Positions 27,961 through 36,541 of a stretch of 64,000 bases of DNA are shown one piece after another. The stretch comes from Erythrobacter sp. HKB08 (GTDB taxonomy: Bacteria > Pseudomonadota > Alphaproteobacteria > Sphingomonadales > Sphingomonadaceae): positions 1,223,501-1,287,500 of the forward strand of contig NZ_CP035310.1 of the NCBI RefSeq assembly GCF_004114695.1, in the 5' to 3' direction. The notes beneath the pieces are model-generated. The model was not told where the DNA came from, did not search any database, and saw only the letters and a list, made by a program, of their open reading frames with translations. A program made the position numbers and the translations under genes. The stretch's first letter is position 1, and every line of letters starts with the position of its first letter.

Positions 27961-29667
27961 ATGAGCATCAATATCGGACCGCCGGCATCTGACGAGCTGC
28001 GCCCCAGGATCACCGTGATCGGTGTCGGGGGTGCCGGTGGCAACGCCATCGCCAACATGATGGCGGCCGAGATCGAGGGTGTGGAGTTCGTCGTCGCGAA
28101 TACCGACGCGCAGGCTCTCAACAACTCCGCTGCAGAAACCCGCATCCAGCTCGGTCCGGACATCACCGGCGGCCTCGGCGCAGGCGCCCGCCCCGAAGTG
28201 GGCAAGGCCGCTGCCGAAGAAACCGTGCAGGAACTTGAAGACCTGCTTGACGGCGTGAACATGGTCTTCATCGCGGCCGGCATGGGCGGCGGCACCGGCA
28301 CCGGTGCAGCGCCCGTCATCGCGGAAGCCGCCCGCCGCAAGGGCGTGCTGACCGTCGGCGTAGTGACCAAGCCGTTCCTGTTCGAAGGCACGCGCCGCAT
28401 GCGCGCTGCTGAATCGGGCATCGAGGAACTCCAGCGCCACGTCGATACGCTGATCGTCATCCCGAACCAGAACCTGTTCCTCGTCGCCAAGGCGGAAACG
28501 ACTTTCAAGGAAGCGTTCCAGCTGGCCGACGAAGTGCTCCAGCAGGGCGTGCGCTCGATCACCGACCTCATGGTCATGCCGGGCCTCATCAACCTCGACT
28601 TCGCCGATGTGAAATCGGTGATGGAGGAAATGGGCAAGGCAATGATGGGTACCGGCGAAGGCGAGGGCGAGAACCGCGCTCTCGAGGCCGCCGAACGCGC
28701 CATCGCGAACCCGCTGCTCGACGGCGTGTCGATGCAGGGCGCGAAGGGCGTCATCATCTCGATCATCGGCGGCGAAGACATGAAGCTGCTCGAGGTCGAC
28801 GAAGCCGCGAACCACATCCGCGAGCTGGTTGACGAAGATGCGAACATCATCTGGGGCTCGGCCTTCAATCCCGACCTCGACGGCAAGATCCGCGTGTCGG
28901 TCGTCGCGACCGGCATCGAAGGGTCTGCTGCAACCGGCGATGCAGGCGGCCACTCGCGCGGTCTCTCGCTGTCGGAAAACCGCGCGCCCAAGCGCCCGGT
29001 GCTCGAACTCCCGGGCGAGGACGCGGAAGAGGACACCTTCGCCGCTCCCGAACCCGAGGCTGAACAGCCGGAAGAAGAGCCGATGTCGCTCGGCGGCTTC
29101 GCAGTCGACGATGAAGACGAAGACGGCTTCGAGGACGACGTGGACGAGATCGTCGATCCGCTCGCCGGCATGCGCAACGACATCCCGGAAGCCTATGAAG
29201 GCGAGGATGCCGACGACGGCCAGATGCCGCCTCCTGCCGAGGATGCCGGGCAGGCTGCTGTCTCCGAAGGTTTCGGCGACGACGGCGACGATGGTTGGGG
29301 CGACATTCCCGATGCGCCGACCGGTGAAGACGAAGCGCAGGGCGAACCGCTCGACCTCGGCCTCGAAGGCGAGGAAGTCGGCGGTGCGGGCCAGGCCGGC
29401 GTCGGGCAGGACGACCTGCTCGCCGATGCGGACCGACTTGCCGAAGACGACCAGCCGCTCGAAGTGAAGACCGGTGGCGGTCGCCGTCGCGGGCTCGTTT
29501 CCGGAGGTGGCGAGTCCTCCGCCGGAAGCACGCTTTTCGAACGCATGGCCAATCTCTCGCGCGGATCGTCGAGCGACGAAAGCGAAGACGACGACGAGGA
29601 TGGCGACGACAAGGACGGCGGTTCGCTCAACATTCCGCGTTTCCTCGGGCGCCAGAACAACCAGTAA
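27961..29667 (+). CDS. ftsZ: Cell division protein FtsZ
   Basis: Tubulin-like GTPase that forms the Z ring. The 568 residues have the N-terminal [12 protein letters not shown], the tubulin signature loop GGGTGTG at 109-115, and the catalytic T7 region [11 protein letters not shown]. The core ends near residue 320; a very acidic, repetitive linker of about 240 residues follows, and the C-terminal peptide NIPRFLGRQ should bind FtsA and other partners. The start is the ATG after GGAGGG (seven-base spacing). Unlike its upstream neighbours it is not overlapped but follows a 124-base control region, so it can be regulated on its own. Confidence 0.97.
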   Translation: MSINIGPPASDELRPRITVIGVGGAGGNAIANMMAAEIEGVEFVVANTDAQALNNSAAETRIQLGPDITGGLGAGARPEVGKAAAEETVQELEDLLDGVNMVFIAAGMGGGTGTGAAPVIAEAARRKGVLTVGVVTKPFLFEGTRRMRAAESGIEELQRHVDTLIVIPNQNLFLVAKAETTFKEAFQLADEVLQQGVRSITDLMVMPGLINLDFADVKSVMEEMGKAMMGTGEGEGENRALEAAERAIANPLLDGVSMQGAKGVIISIIGGEDMKLLEVDEAANHIRELVDEDANIIWGSAFNPDLDGKIRVSVVATGIEGSAATGDAGGHSRGLSLSENRAPKRPVLELPGEDAEEDTFAAPEPEAEQPEEEPMSLGGFAVDDEDEDGFEDDVDEIVDPLAGMRNDIPEAYEGEDADDGQMPPPAEDAGQAAVSEGFGDDGDDGWGDIPDAPTGEDEAQGEPLDLGLEGEEVGGAGQAGVGQDDLLADADRLAEDDQPLEVKTGGGRRRGLVSGGGESSAGSTLFERMANLSRGSSSDESEDDDEDGDDKDGGSLNIPRFLGRQNNQ

Positions 29668-29726
29668 GGGCCGCCGCCACGGTTCCGCTCGCATTAAGGA
29701 CATTTGGTCGATTGTGCCGTGCCTGA

Positions 29727-29741
29727 GCCCCGCATAGGGGC
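29727..29741 (+). other. Short hairpin between ftsZ and the SPOR gene
   Basis: GCCCC and GGGGC can pair around a five-base loop, shortly before the next start codon. There is no T-run. It may slow transcription or mark an RNA end after ftsZ; evidence is weak. Confidence 0.3.
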
Positions 29742-29758
29742 AATAGGCTGCACTACGC

Positions 29759-31603
29759 ATGACGGATCGAATGCAGGACTGGATGACTTCTAAAGCCGTA
29801 TGGCCCGCAGCCCTCGTGGCGGCGCTGGGCCTGCCCGCGGGCGCTGCTCAGGCGCAAGGCGCGGTAACCCCCATTTCGCAGGCCATGGTGCAGGCAGTCC
29901 CGCCGGCCGATGCCGCTGCGCTCAACGCCGCACTTCGTCGACTGGCGCGCAATGCGGGCGATATCGATGCGCTGATCGATGCCGGAAACGCGTCGCTGGC
30001 GCTCGACGATATCGATGCGGCGCTCGGTTTCTTTAGCCGGGCGGAAGAGCTTTCGCCGCAGAATTCGCGGGTGTTGCTCGGCCTGGCCCGCGCAACAGTG
30101 CGTTCGGGAGAGCCGCTTCGTGCGCTCGGCCTGTTCGATGCGGCGCAGGCAGCCGGTGTCGAGCGGCGGACGATGGCCGCAGACAAGGGTCTTGCCTACG
30201 ACCTGCTCGGCGATGCGATTTCCGCGCAGCAGGAATATCGCTTCGCGCTTGCTTCGGGCGAGCAGGACGATCTGCGCCTCCGGCTGGCGATCAGCCAGGC
30301 CATTTCGGGCGACCGCGAAGGGTTCGAGACGACCATCTACCCGCTCGTTGCGCGCAGCGATCCGGCGGCCTTCCGCACCCGTGCCTTCGCCATGGCGATC
30401 CTCGGCGAGGACGACGAGGCGGTGGCGATCGCCGATGCGGTCATGCCCAAGCTCATGTCGACCCGCATCGAGCCGTACCTGCGCTACATGAAGCGCCTCA
30501 CCCCGTCGCAGCAGGCGGCTGCGGCCAACCTCGGTATCTTCCCGCGCGCTGCGCAGATCGGGCGGGACAGTCCGCAAGTCGCGCAGTATCGCCAGAGGGG
30601 CGGGCGGCCCGGGGCGGATACGCGCCTTGCGCCGCAGGGCGAGCCGCTCGGCCGCCGTGCCGACCGCTCGAGCCAGCGCCGCCGCCCCGATCGTGCGCGC
30701 AGCACGGCGACGACGACGAGCGAGCCGCCCGCAGATATCCAGCGCGAAGTCGCCCGGGTTGAACGCCAGCGCGCGTCCGATCCGATGCAGCGCGCCAGTG
30801 CGCGCCCGGTGATCGTTCGCCGCGTCGAAGCTGAGCCCGCACCAGCGCCTGCTCCGGCCCCAACTCCGGCTCCGACCCGCGCCGCCGTAGAAACCCAGCC
30901 TGCACCGCAGCCGGTCGAACAACCTGCCGCCCGGATCGCAGCTCCCGAGCCGCAAGCCGCTTCCGAGCCGGTTCGCTTCGCAAGTACGGGCGAGCTGGAA
31001 CCGGTCTCGCAGCCCGAGACGCAGGCGAACACCGGCGTCGCCTTCCGCCAAGTGGTGGAGCGCCAGTCCTCGCCGCCCGAACAGCTCGCACGGGCCGACG
31101 TATCTCCGTCGCCCGGCTTCGACCTGGCGGACCTTCCCGGTTCGACGCAGCAAGCACCTGCCCCGCTGCCGGAGCCCGAACCCGAACCCGAACCCGCCCC
31201 GAGCGTCGCCGATGCCTTCGCCGCATTCGCCGATGCCAACACGCAGGTCTCGCCTGCAGGCAGCGGGGCGGTCGACATCACCGCGATCAAACCGCCGCGC
31301 GAGGTGGAGCGGGCAGAGCCTGCACCGCCGGCGCATCCGCGGCGCTACTGGGTCCAGGTCGCAACAGGCCGTGATCGCGGCGCCCTGCGCTTCGACTGGC
31401 GGCGTATCGCGCGCGAGGCCGACGGGCTGCTTTCCGACTTGCAGCCTCATGTGACGCCATGGGGGCAGGCCAATCGCCTGCTCGCCGGTCCCTACGGCAG
31501 CGCCCAGGAAGCGCGTAATGCCATGAATGAATTGAAGAAAAACGGCATAGACAGCTTCACCTACACGAGCCCCGAAGGCGAAGAGATCGAGCCACTCGGC
31601 TGA
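29759..31603 (+). CDS. Exported TPR and SPOR domain protein
   Basis: A 614-residue protein with an N-terminal signal sequence (WPAALVAALGLPAGAAQAQ), a tetratricopeptide-like helical region at about 45-270, a long Pro/Ala/Glu-rich linker at about 290-520, and a C-terminal SPOR domain (RRYWVQVATGRDRGALRFDW to SFTYTSPEG). SPOR domains bind denuded septal glycan, so the protein likely localises to the division site in the periplasm; its position right after ftsZ agrees. Met codons at 29771 and 29783 are alternative starts; the last has AGGA upstream and puts the signal peptide at the very start. Confidence 0.82.
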   Translation: MTDRMQDWMTSKAVWPAALVAALGLPAGAAQAQGAVTPISQAMVQAVPPADAAALNAALRRLARNAGDIDALIDAGNASLALDDIDAALGFFSRAEELSPQNSRVLLGLARATVRSGEPLRALGLFDAAQAAGVERRTMAADKGLAYDLLGDAISAQQEYRFALASGEQDDLRLRLAISQAISGDREGFETTIYPLVARSDPAAFRTRAFAMAILGEDDEAVAIADAVMPKLMSTRIEPYLRYMKRLTPSQQAAAANLGIFPRAAQIGRDSPQVAQYRQRGGRPGADTRLAPQGEPLGRRADRSSQRRRPDRARSTATTTSEPPADIQREVARVERQRASDPMQRASARPVIVRRVEAEPAPAPAPAPTPAPTRAAVETQPAPQPVEQPAARIAAPEPQAASEPVRFASTGELEPVSQPETQANTGVAFRQVVERQSSPPEQLARADVSPSPGFDLADLPGSTQQAPAPLPEPEPEPEPAPSVADAFAAFADANTQVSPAGSGAVDITAIKPPREVERAEPAPPAHPRRYWVQVATGRDRGALRFDWRRIAREADGLLSDLQPHVTPWGQANRLLAGPYGSAQEARNAMNELKKNGIDSFTYTSPEGEEIEPLG

Positions 31604-31730
31604 CGCCGCGTGTGTTTTTGCACAAGCTGTAAACAGCCAAATTCAGTTCTCCCCAGCGCCAAGCGACTGCGGCATTGCGTAGTTACGCCTTCGTCAAGCA
31701 TTCACCCTGACATGCTCGAAGGCCTCCCCC

Positions 31731-32237
31731 ATGTCGCTCGCTGAAGACAGGTTCGCCCAGGCGGACGACACCGCGCCGGTCGACATGCTGGCAGCCCTGT
31801 TCGAGGCGCGCGGTTGGCCGTTCGAAACGCCTTCGCAGGAAGAAATCTCGGGCGAAATCCAGGGCAGCTGGGGCAAGTATCAGGTCCGCGCCGTATGGCG
31901 GTCGGAAGACAATGTCCTGCAGATGCTCTGCCTGCCTGACATCCGCGTCCCGAAGGACAAATGCGCGCCCGCTTACGAGTTGCTCGCGCTGGTCAACGAG
32001 CAGATGTGGCTCGGCCATTTCGACATTTGGTCCGCCGGCCGCGTGCTCGTCTATCGCCACGGCGCGCTGCTGGGCGACGATGGTTTGCTGAGCCTCGACC
32101 AGGCTCAGGCGCTGGTGGAAACCGCGATCGAGGATTGCGACCGGTTCTACCCGGCATTCCAGTTCGTGCTGTGGAGCGACCGCACCCCGCGCGAGGCGCT
32201 CGACAATGCGCTCGTCGACGCGATGGGAGAGGCCTGA
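31731..32237 (+). CDS. YbjN domain-containing protein
   Basis: A 168-residue acidic protein. The middle segment GSWGKYQVRAVWRSEDNVLQMLCLPDIRV and the C-terminal YPAFQFVLWSDRTPREALDNAL fit the YbjN (type III secretion chaperone-like) fold found widely in alphaproteobacteria. No signal peptide, so cytosolic. Biochemical role unknown. It lies 40 bases before proC, and a conserved YbjN-proC pairing is commonly seen, which suggests co-transcription. Confidence 0.8.
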   Translation: MSLAEDRFAQADDTAPVDMLAALFEARGWPFETPSQEEISGEIQGSWGKYQVRAVWRSEDNVLQMLCLPDIRVPKDKCAPAYELLALVNEQMWLGHFDIWSAGRVLVYRHGALLGDDGLLSLDQAQALVETAIEDCDRFYPAFQFVLWSDRTPREALDNALVDAMGEA

Positions 32238-32277
32238 CGCCTAGCGGCAGGTCGCTCGGCCCGCTAGGGCTGCTCGC

Positions 32278-33084
32278 ATGACATTCTCGAAGATGCTTAT
32301 CGTCGGTTACGGCACCATGACCGGTGCGATGGTCGAAGGCTGGCTGCGTGCCGGGCACTCGCGCGATTCCTTCGAGGTGTATCACCCGACGAAGACCGAG
32401 GTCGAGCGCGGCCTCGCGGTCCACAACACATGGCCCGAGGCCCAATACGACTTCGTCCTGCTGGGCGTGAAGCCGCATATGATCGACGATGTCGCCGGAG
32501 GTATCGCGGGCGTTTGCGGAGCCAATACCGCCATCCTCTCGGTCCTCGCAGGCGTCGAGCTGGACAGTCTCGCCAGCCGCTTTCCGTCGGCCGGCGGGGT
32601 GGTGCGCTTCATGCCCAATCTCGCGGTAGCGATCGGCAAGTCGCCCAATGCGCTGATGGCGAAGGGAATAGGCGAGGAGACCAGGGCCGAAGTCACCAAG
32701 CTGGCATCGGACCTCGGAACGGCGGAATGGATCGAGGACGAGGCGCTGTTCGACCTCGTTACCGCGCTCGCCGGATCGGGGCCGGGCTTCGTCTACCGCT
32801 TCATCGACGCGCTTGCTGCCGGTGCGACCAGGCTGGGCCTGCCAGCTGAACAGGCCGAGCGGCTGGCGGTCGCGATGGTCGACGGGGCGGGCTCGCTTGC
32901 AGCCGGATCGGAGCATTCTCCGCGCGAACTGGCGCGCCGCGTGGCGAGCCCCGGGGGCATGACGCAGAAGGGCCTCGACGTACTCGACGAAGGGTCGGCG
33001 CTGCAGGAACTGGTTACCGAATGCCTGCGCGCAGCACGCGATCGCGGCCGCGAAATGGCTGATTCTGCACGGAAAAATGGTTAA
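32278..33084 (+). CDS. proC: Pyrroline-5-carboxylate reductase
   Basis: Last enzyme of proline synthesis, reducing pyrroline-5-carboxylate with NAD(P)H. The 268 residues have an N-terminal Rossmann motif (MLIVGYGTMTGAMVEGW), VRFMPNLAVAIGKSP, ALAGSGPGFVYRFIDAL and the family signature VASPGGMTQKGLDVLDEG. The first glycine motif is GYGTMT rather than the more common GxGxMG. The proB gene, for the first step, is 3.5 kb downstream; proA is not in the window. Confidence 0.94.
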   Translation: MTFSKMLIVGYGTMTGAMVEGWLRAGHSRDSFEVYHPTKTEVERGLAVHNTWPEAQYDFVLLGVKPHMIDDVAGGIAGVCGANTAILSVLAGVELDSLASRFPSAGGVVRFMPNLAVAIGKSPNALMAKGIGEETRAEVTKLASDLGTAEWIEDEALFDLVTALAGSGPGFVYRFIDALAAGATRLGLPAEQAERLAVAMVDGAGSLAAGSEHSPRELARRVASPGGMTQKGLDVLDEGSALQELVTECLRAARDRGREMADSARKNG

Positions 33085-33115
33085 CTTGCATTCCCCGCAA
33101 TTTGTCCGGTTTTCC

Positions 33116-33144
33116 TTGAAAATCGGGTAGTTTCACCCGATATT
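33116..33144 (+). promoter_or_regulatory. Sigma-70-like promoter with internal inverted repeat
   Basis: TTGAAA and GATATT are separated by exactly 17 bases, 55 bases before the BI-1 start codon. The spacer is framed by ATCGGGT and ACCCGAT (33122-33128 and 33135-33141), a perfect 7-bp inverted repeat around six bases, which could be an operator sitting between the -35 and -10 boxes. Confidence 0.6.
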
Positions 33145-33198
33145 ACCTCCAGAGCCGGGGCCTATCGGGGCGCCGGAAAAACGGAGTTAGGATCGCAA

Positions 33199-33978
33199 AT
33201 GGCTGATTGGAACGACCCCCGCCGGACGGGCTCGGGCGTTGGCACGACCCCCGGCATCGACGGCCGCGTAGAAGAACGCGTCGTCTTCGACGAGGGCCTG
33301 CGCAAGCACATGCTCTCGATCTACAACTACATGTCATCGGGCGTGCTGCTTTCGGGCATCATCGCTATGCTGTTCGCCAACTCGGGCATGGCCGCGACGC
33401 TGTTCGCCGGCGGTCCGCTGATGTGGCTCGTCATCCTGTCGCCGCTGGCCATCGTCTTCGCGATGAGCTTCGGCCGCAACAAGTTCAGCACCTTCACGCT
33501 GCAGGCGATGTTCTGGGCCTTCGCCGCCCTCATGGGCCTGTCGCTTTCGCGCATCTTCCTGCTGTTCAGCCTGGAATCGATCGGCGTGACCTTCTTCGCC
33601 ACCTCGGCAGCCTTCGCGGGCCTCAGCCTGTGGGGCTACACCACGAAGAAGGACATCTCGGGTTGGGGCGCGTTCCTGATCATGGGCGTCGTCGGCCTGA
33701 TCGTCGCTTCGCTGCTCAACATGTTCTTCTTCCAGTCGCCGGGCTTCCACCTCGCGGTGGCCGGTATCGGCGTGCTGATCTTCGCAGGCCTTACCGCCTA
33801 CGACACGCAGGCGCTCAAGCGTGAGTACCTCGCCGTGCAGCATGCCAAGATGACCAACCCGGCCGTCGCGGCGCAATTCCCGATGGGCAAGCTGGTGATC
33901 CTGGGCGCGCTGACGCTGTATCTGGACTTCATCAACATGTTCCAGTTCCTGCTGAGCTTCCTCGGCAGCCAGGAATAG
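33199..33978 (+). CDS. Bax inhibitor-1/YccA family membrane protein
   Basis: A 259-residue polytopic inner-membrane protein with an N-terminal polar tail of about 45 residues and seven predicted spans. The family pattern is seen in MSFGRNKFSTFTLQ, GYTTKKDISGWGAF and the segment FAGLTAYDTQALKREY, which holds the pH-sensing Asp of TMBIM-type calcium leak channels. AGGA lies about eight bases upstream of the ATG. The gene is monocistronic: it has its own promoter-like site upstream and a strong terminator just downstream. Confidence 0.92.
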   Translation: MADWNDPRRTGSGVGTTPGIDGRVEERVVFDEGLRKHMLSIYNYMSSGVLLSGIIAMLFANSGMAATLFAGGPLMWLVILSPLAIVFAMSFGRNKFSTFTLQAMFWAFAALMGLSLSRIFLLFSLESIGVTFFATSAAFAGLSLWGYTTKKDISGWGAFLIMGVVGLIVASLLNMFFFQSPGFHLAVAGIGVLIFAGLTAYDTQALKREYLAVQHAKMTNPAVAAQFPMGKLVILGALTLYLDFINMFQFLLSFLGSQE

Positions 33979-34002
33979 TCGCAAAAAAGACTCGTCTCAT
34001 CG

Positions 34003-34039
34003 TGCCCGGGGCGTTTCCCACGCCCCGGGCATTTTCTTT
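34003..34039 (+). terminator. Strong Rho-independent terminator after the BI-1 gene
   Basis: A 12-bp perfect stem (TGCCCGGGGCGT with ACGCCCCGGGCA) around a five-base loop is followed by ATTTTCTTT. It lies 25 bases after the BI-1 stop. Confidence 0.88.
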
Positions 34040-34126
34040 GGTGGAAAGCCTAGGTATCGTTGCCCTTCACGCCAGCGCAATGTCGCAGGTGATACAAGAC
34101 TGCCGCGCTTGAGGAGGGCCGCACCC

Positions 34127-35086
34127 ATGTTCCGCAAGGACGCCACCAAGATTCGACTGCTCGCCGTACTCGGCGGGCTTGCCGCGCTCGCGGCCTGTGC
34201 CACGCCGCCACCGCCGCCGCCGCCACCCCCACCGCCGCCCCCCCCGCCGCCGGTGAAGATCATCCCGCCGCGCCCGACGCCGCCGGGTAATGCGGTTCTC
34301 GGCATGTACATCCCGCCCAAGGACGAGTTCGGCGTGCGCCGCACGGTCAATTACGGGCTGTCGACCGCGCAGACGGTGTGGAACTTCCGCTCGGCGCTGA
34401 ATGTCGCCGCACTCAACTGCCTCAACCCGCAATATTCGTCGATCCTGCCGGCCTACAGCGAGATGCTGACCAAGCACGATCGCACGCTGCGCCAGGTCAA
34501 CCGCACGCTCGATTCCGAGTATCGCCAGCTGCACGGGCGTAACTTCCGCCCGGCGTTCGATGGCTACATGACGCAGGTCTACAACTACTACGCCCTGCCG
34601 CCTGCCCAGACCGCGTTCTGCCGCACGGCGACGCAGGTCGCGACCGAGCTGACGATGGTGGAGTCGGGCGCGCTCGAATCCTTCGCGGTGCTCAACCTGC
34701 CGCGGATCGAGAAGGTGTTCCACGACTTCTACTCCGACTACGAGCAGTACCTCGTCGACGTTCAGGCGTGGGATGCGCAATACGGGCCCAACCGCAATGT
34801 CGTAGGCGGACCGATCTTCACGAACGGAACCTATTCCGACACCCAGCAGGCGCAGCTCCAGCAACAGACGGGCAATGCGATCTACTCGGTCGATGTCGCA
34901 CCGTCCGATGCGAGCGAACCGGTCCTCGTCGAGCAGCTTCCGAGCGATAGAACTGTCACTACCGATGGCGCCAACCCGGGCTTTTCGCTCGGCGCGGATG
35001 CACAGGTTAGGACCGATGCCGATCCGGTATTTGTCAGCGAACCGGTGGTCGAACCGATTCCGAGCGGCGGAGACGGACCGGGCTGA
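34127..35086 (+). CDS. Hypothetical lipoprotein with a 16-proline tract
   Basis: A 319-residue protein with a lipoprotein signal (lipobox LAALAAC, Cys24) followed by 16 consecutive prolines at 27-42. The tract is encoded by mixed CCG, CCA and CCC codons, including a run of seven C. The rest is a helical domain rich in Tyr and Gln (YMTQVYNYYALPPAQTAFCRTATQV) and a low-complexity tail. I recognise no family. The ATG at 34127 has GAGGAGGG eight bases upstream, better than a TTG at 34109. A polyproline rod next to the lipid anchor would hold the domain away from the membrane. Confidence 0.75.
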   Translation: MFRKDATKIRLLAVLGGLAALAACATPPPPPPPPPPPPPPPPVKIIPPRPTPPGNAVLGMYIPPKDEFGVRRTVNYGLSTAQTVWNFRSALNVAALNCLNPQYSSILPAYSEMLTKHDRTLRQVNRTLDSEYRQLHGRNFRPAFDGYMTQVYNYYALPPAQTAFCRTATQVATELTMVESGALESFAVLNLPRIEKVFHDFYSDYEQYLVDVQAWDAQYGPNRNVVGGPIFTNGTYSDTQQAQLQQQTGNAIYSVDVAPSDASEPVLVEQLPSDRTVTTDGANPGFSLGADAQVRTDADPVFVSEPVVEPIPSGGDGPG

Positions 35087-35144
35087 TCCGGCTCGCATTT
35101 CCGCTTCCCCAAGGCGCGCGGTGGAGCTAACGCTTCGCCGCACC

Positions 35145-35220
<76 letters not shown>

Positions 35221-35472
35221 TTTTTTCTCCTTCCGCACGCCATCCGGCGCGCGAAATCCTCGCTCATGCGCCCGATGGGCGCGTCGCTGCGGGCGGCGCG
35301 TGAGATAGTTGGCGCCCTTGCGGCCCCTTGCAGGACCGGACTGGCGAGAAAACCAACTGATCTTCAATGACGCCTGGTCGCGGCAGTAAAAGGCCGACTG
35401 GCCGTCACGACCAAGCGGCCCATGTGTCACATATGCTGGCACTTTGGCCGCCAACACCCTACTTGGGCGCCC

Positions 35473-36531
35473 ATGCACTTTTTGGATCAAGCTAAGATAT
35501 TCCTGAAGTCGGGTGCCGGCGGGCCGGGTGCGGTCAGTTTCCGGCGCGAGGCTTATGTCGAGTACGGCGGGCCGGACGGCGGCAATGGCGGCGACGGCGG
35601 CGATGTCGTGTTCGAGGCCGTTGCCGGTCTCAACACGCTGATCGACTTCCGCTACGCGCAGCACTTCAAGGCGCCGCGCGGCGACCATGGCATGGGCAAG
35701 AACCGCACCGGTGCGAGCGCCAAGCCGCTCGTCATCAAGGTGCCGGTCGGCACGCAGGTCCTGTCCGAAGACAAGGAAGAGGTACTCGCCGACTTTACCG
35801 AGGTCGGCCAGCGTATCACCTTCCTCGAAGGCGGCATGGGTGGCCGCGGCAATGCGAGTTACAAGAGCTCGACGAACCGCGCGCCGCGCCAGCACCAGCC
35901 GGGCGAGCCGGGCGAGGAAATGTGGGTCTGGCTGCGGCTGAAGCTGCTGGCCGACGTCGGCCTGCTCGGCCTGCCCAATGCGGGCAAGTCGACCTTCATC
36001 AACCAGGTCTCGAATGCGAAGGCGAAGGTGGGGCATTATGCCTTCACCACGCTCGTCCCCAAGCTGGGCGTCGTGCGCCACAAGAGCCGCGAGTTCGTGC
36101 TTGCCGACATTCCGGGCCTGATCGAGGGCGCGGCGGAAGGCGCGGGCATCGGCGACCGGTTCCTCGGCCATATCGAGCGTTGCCGCGTGCTGATCCACCT
36201 CGTCGATATTTCGGGCGAGGATCCGGCAGAAGCGATGAAGACGGTCAATGCCGAACTCGAGGCCTATGGCGCAGGGCTGGCGGACAAGCCGCAGCTCATT
36301 GCGCTCAACAAGCTCGACCTTGCCGACGCGGAGCTTGCAGAAGGCTTCGCCGAGGAACTGCGCGCTGCAGGGGCCGACAAGGTGTTCGCGATTTCCGGCG
36401 CGACGGGCGAGGGTATCGAGCAACTGCTCGACGCGGTGCTCGCGCATTTGCCCGATCGCACCGCGACCGAGACCAATGCTGCCGAAGTCGAAGCCGAGGA
36501 CGAAGCGGGCGAGTGGTCCCCGCTCGACTGA
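35473..36531 (+). CDS. obgE: GTPase ObgE/CgtA
   Basis: Essential ribosome-associated GTPase acting in 50S assembly and stress control. The 352 residues have the glycine-rich Obg fold (GPDGGNGGDGGDVVFEA), then the G domain: G1 GLPNAGKS at 166-173, G3 DIPGLIEGAAEG, G4 NKLD and G5 near FAISGATGEG. The C-terminal tail is short and acidic. The start MHFLDQAKIFLKSG is the conserved Obg N-terminus; upstream in-frame codons are not conserved-looking. It is followed closely by proB. Confidence 0.96.
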   Translation: MHFLDQAKIFLKSGAGGPGAVSFRREAYVEYGGPDGGNGGDGGDVVFEAVAGLNTLIDFRYAQHFKAPRGDHGMGKNRTGASAKPLVIKVPVGTQVLSEDKEEVLADFTEVGQRITFLEGGMGGRGNASYKSSTNRAPRQHQPGEPGEEMWVWLRLKLLADVGLLGLPNAGKSTFINQVSNAKAKVGHYAFTTLVPKLGVVRHKSREFVLADIPGLIEGAAEGAGIGDRFLGHIERCRVLIHLVDISGEDPAEAMKTVNAELEAYGAGLADKPQLIALNKLDLADAELAEGFAEELRAAGADKVFAISGATGEGIEQLLDAVLAHLPDRTATETNAAEVEAEDEAGEWSPLD

Positions 36532-36541
36532 CGATTTCCCG

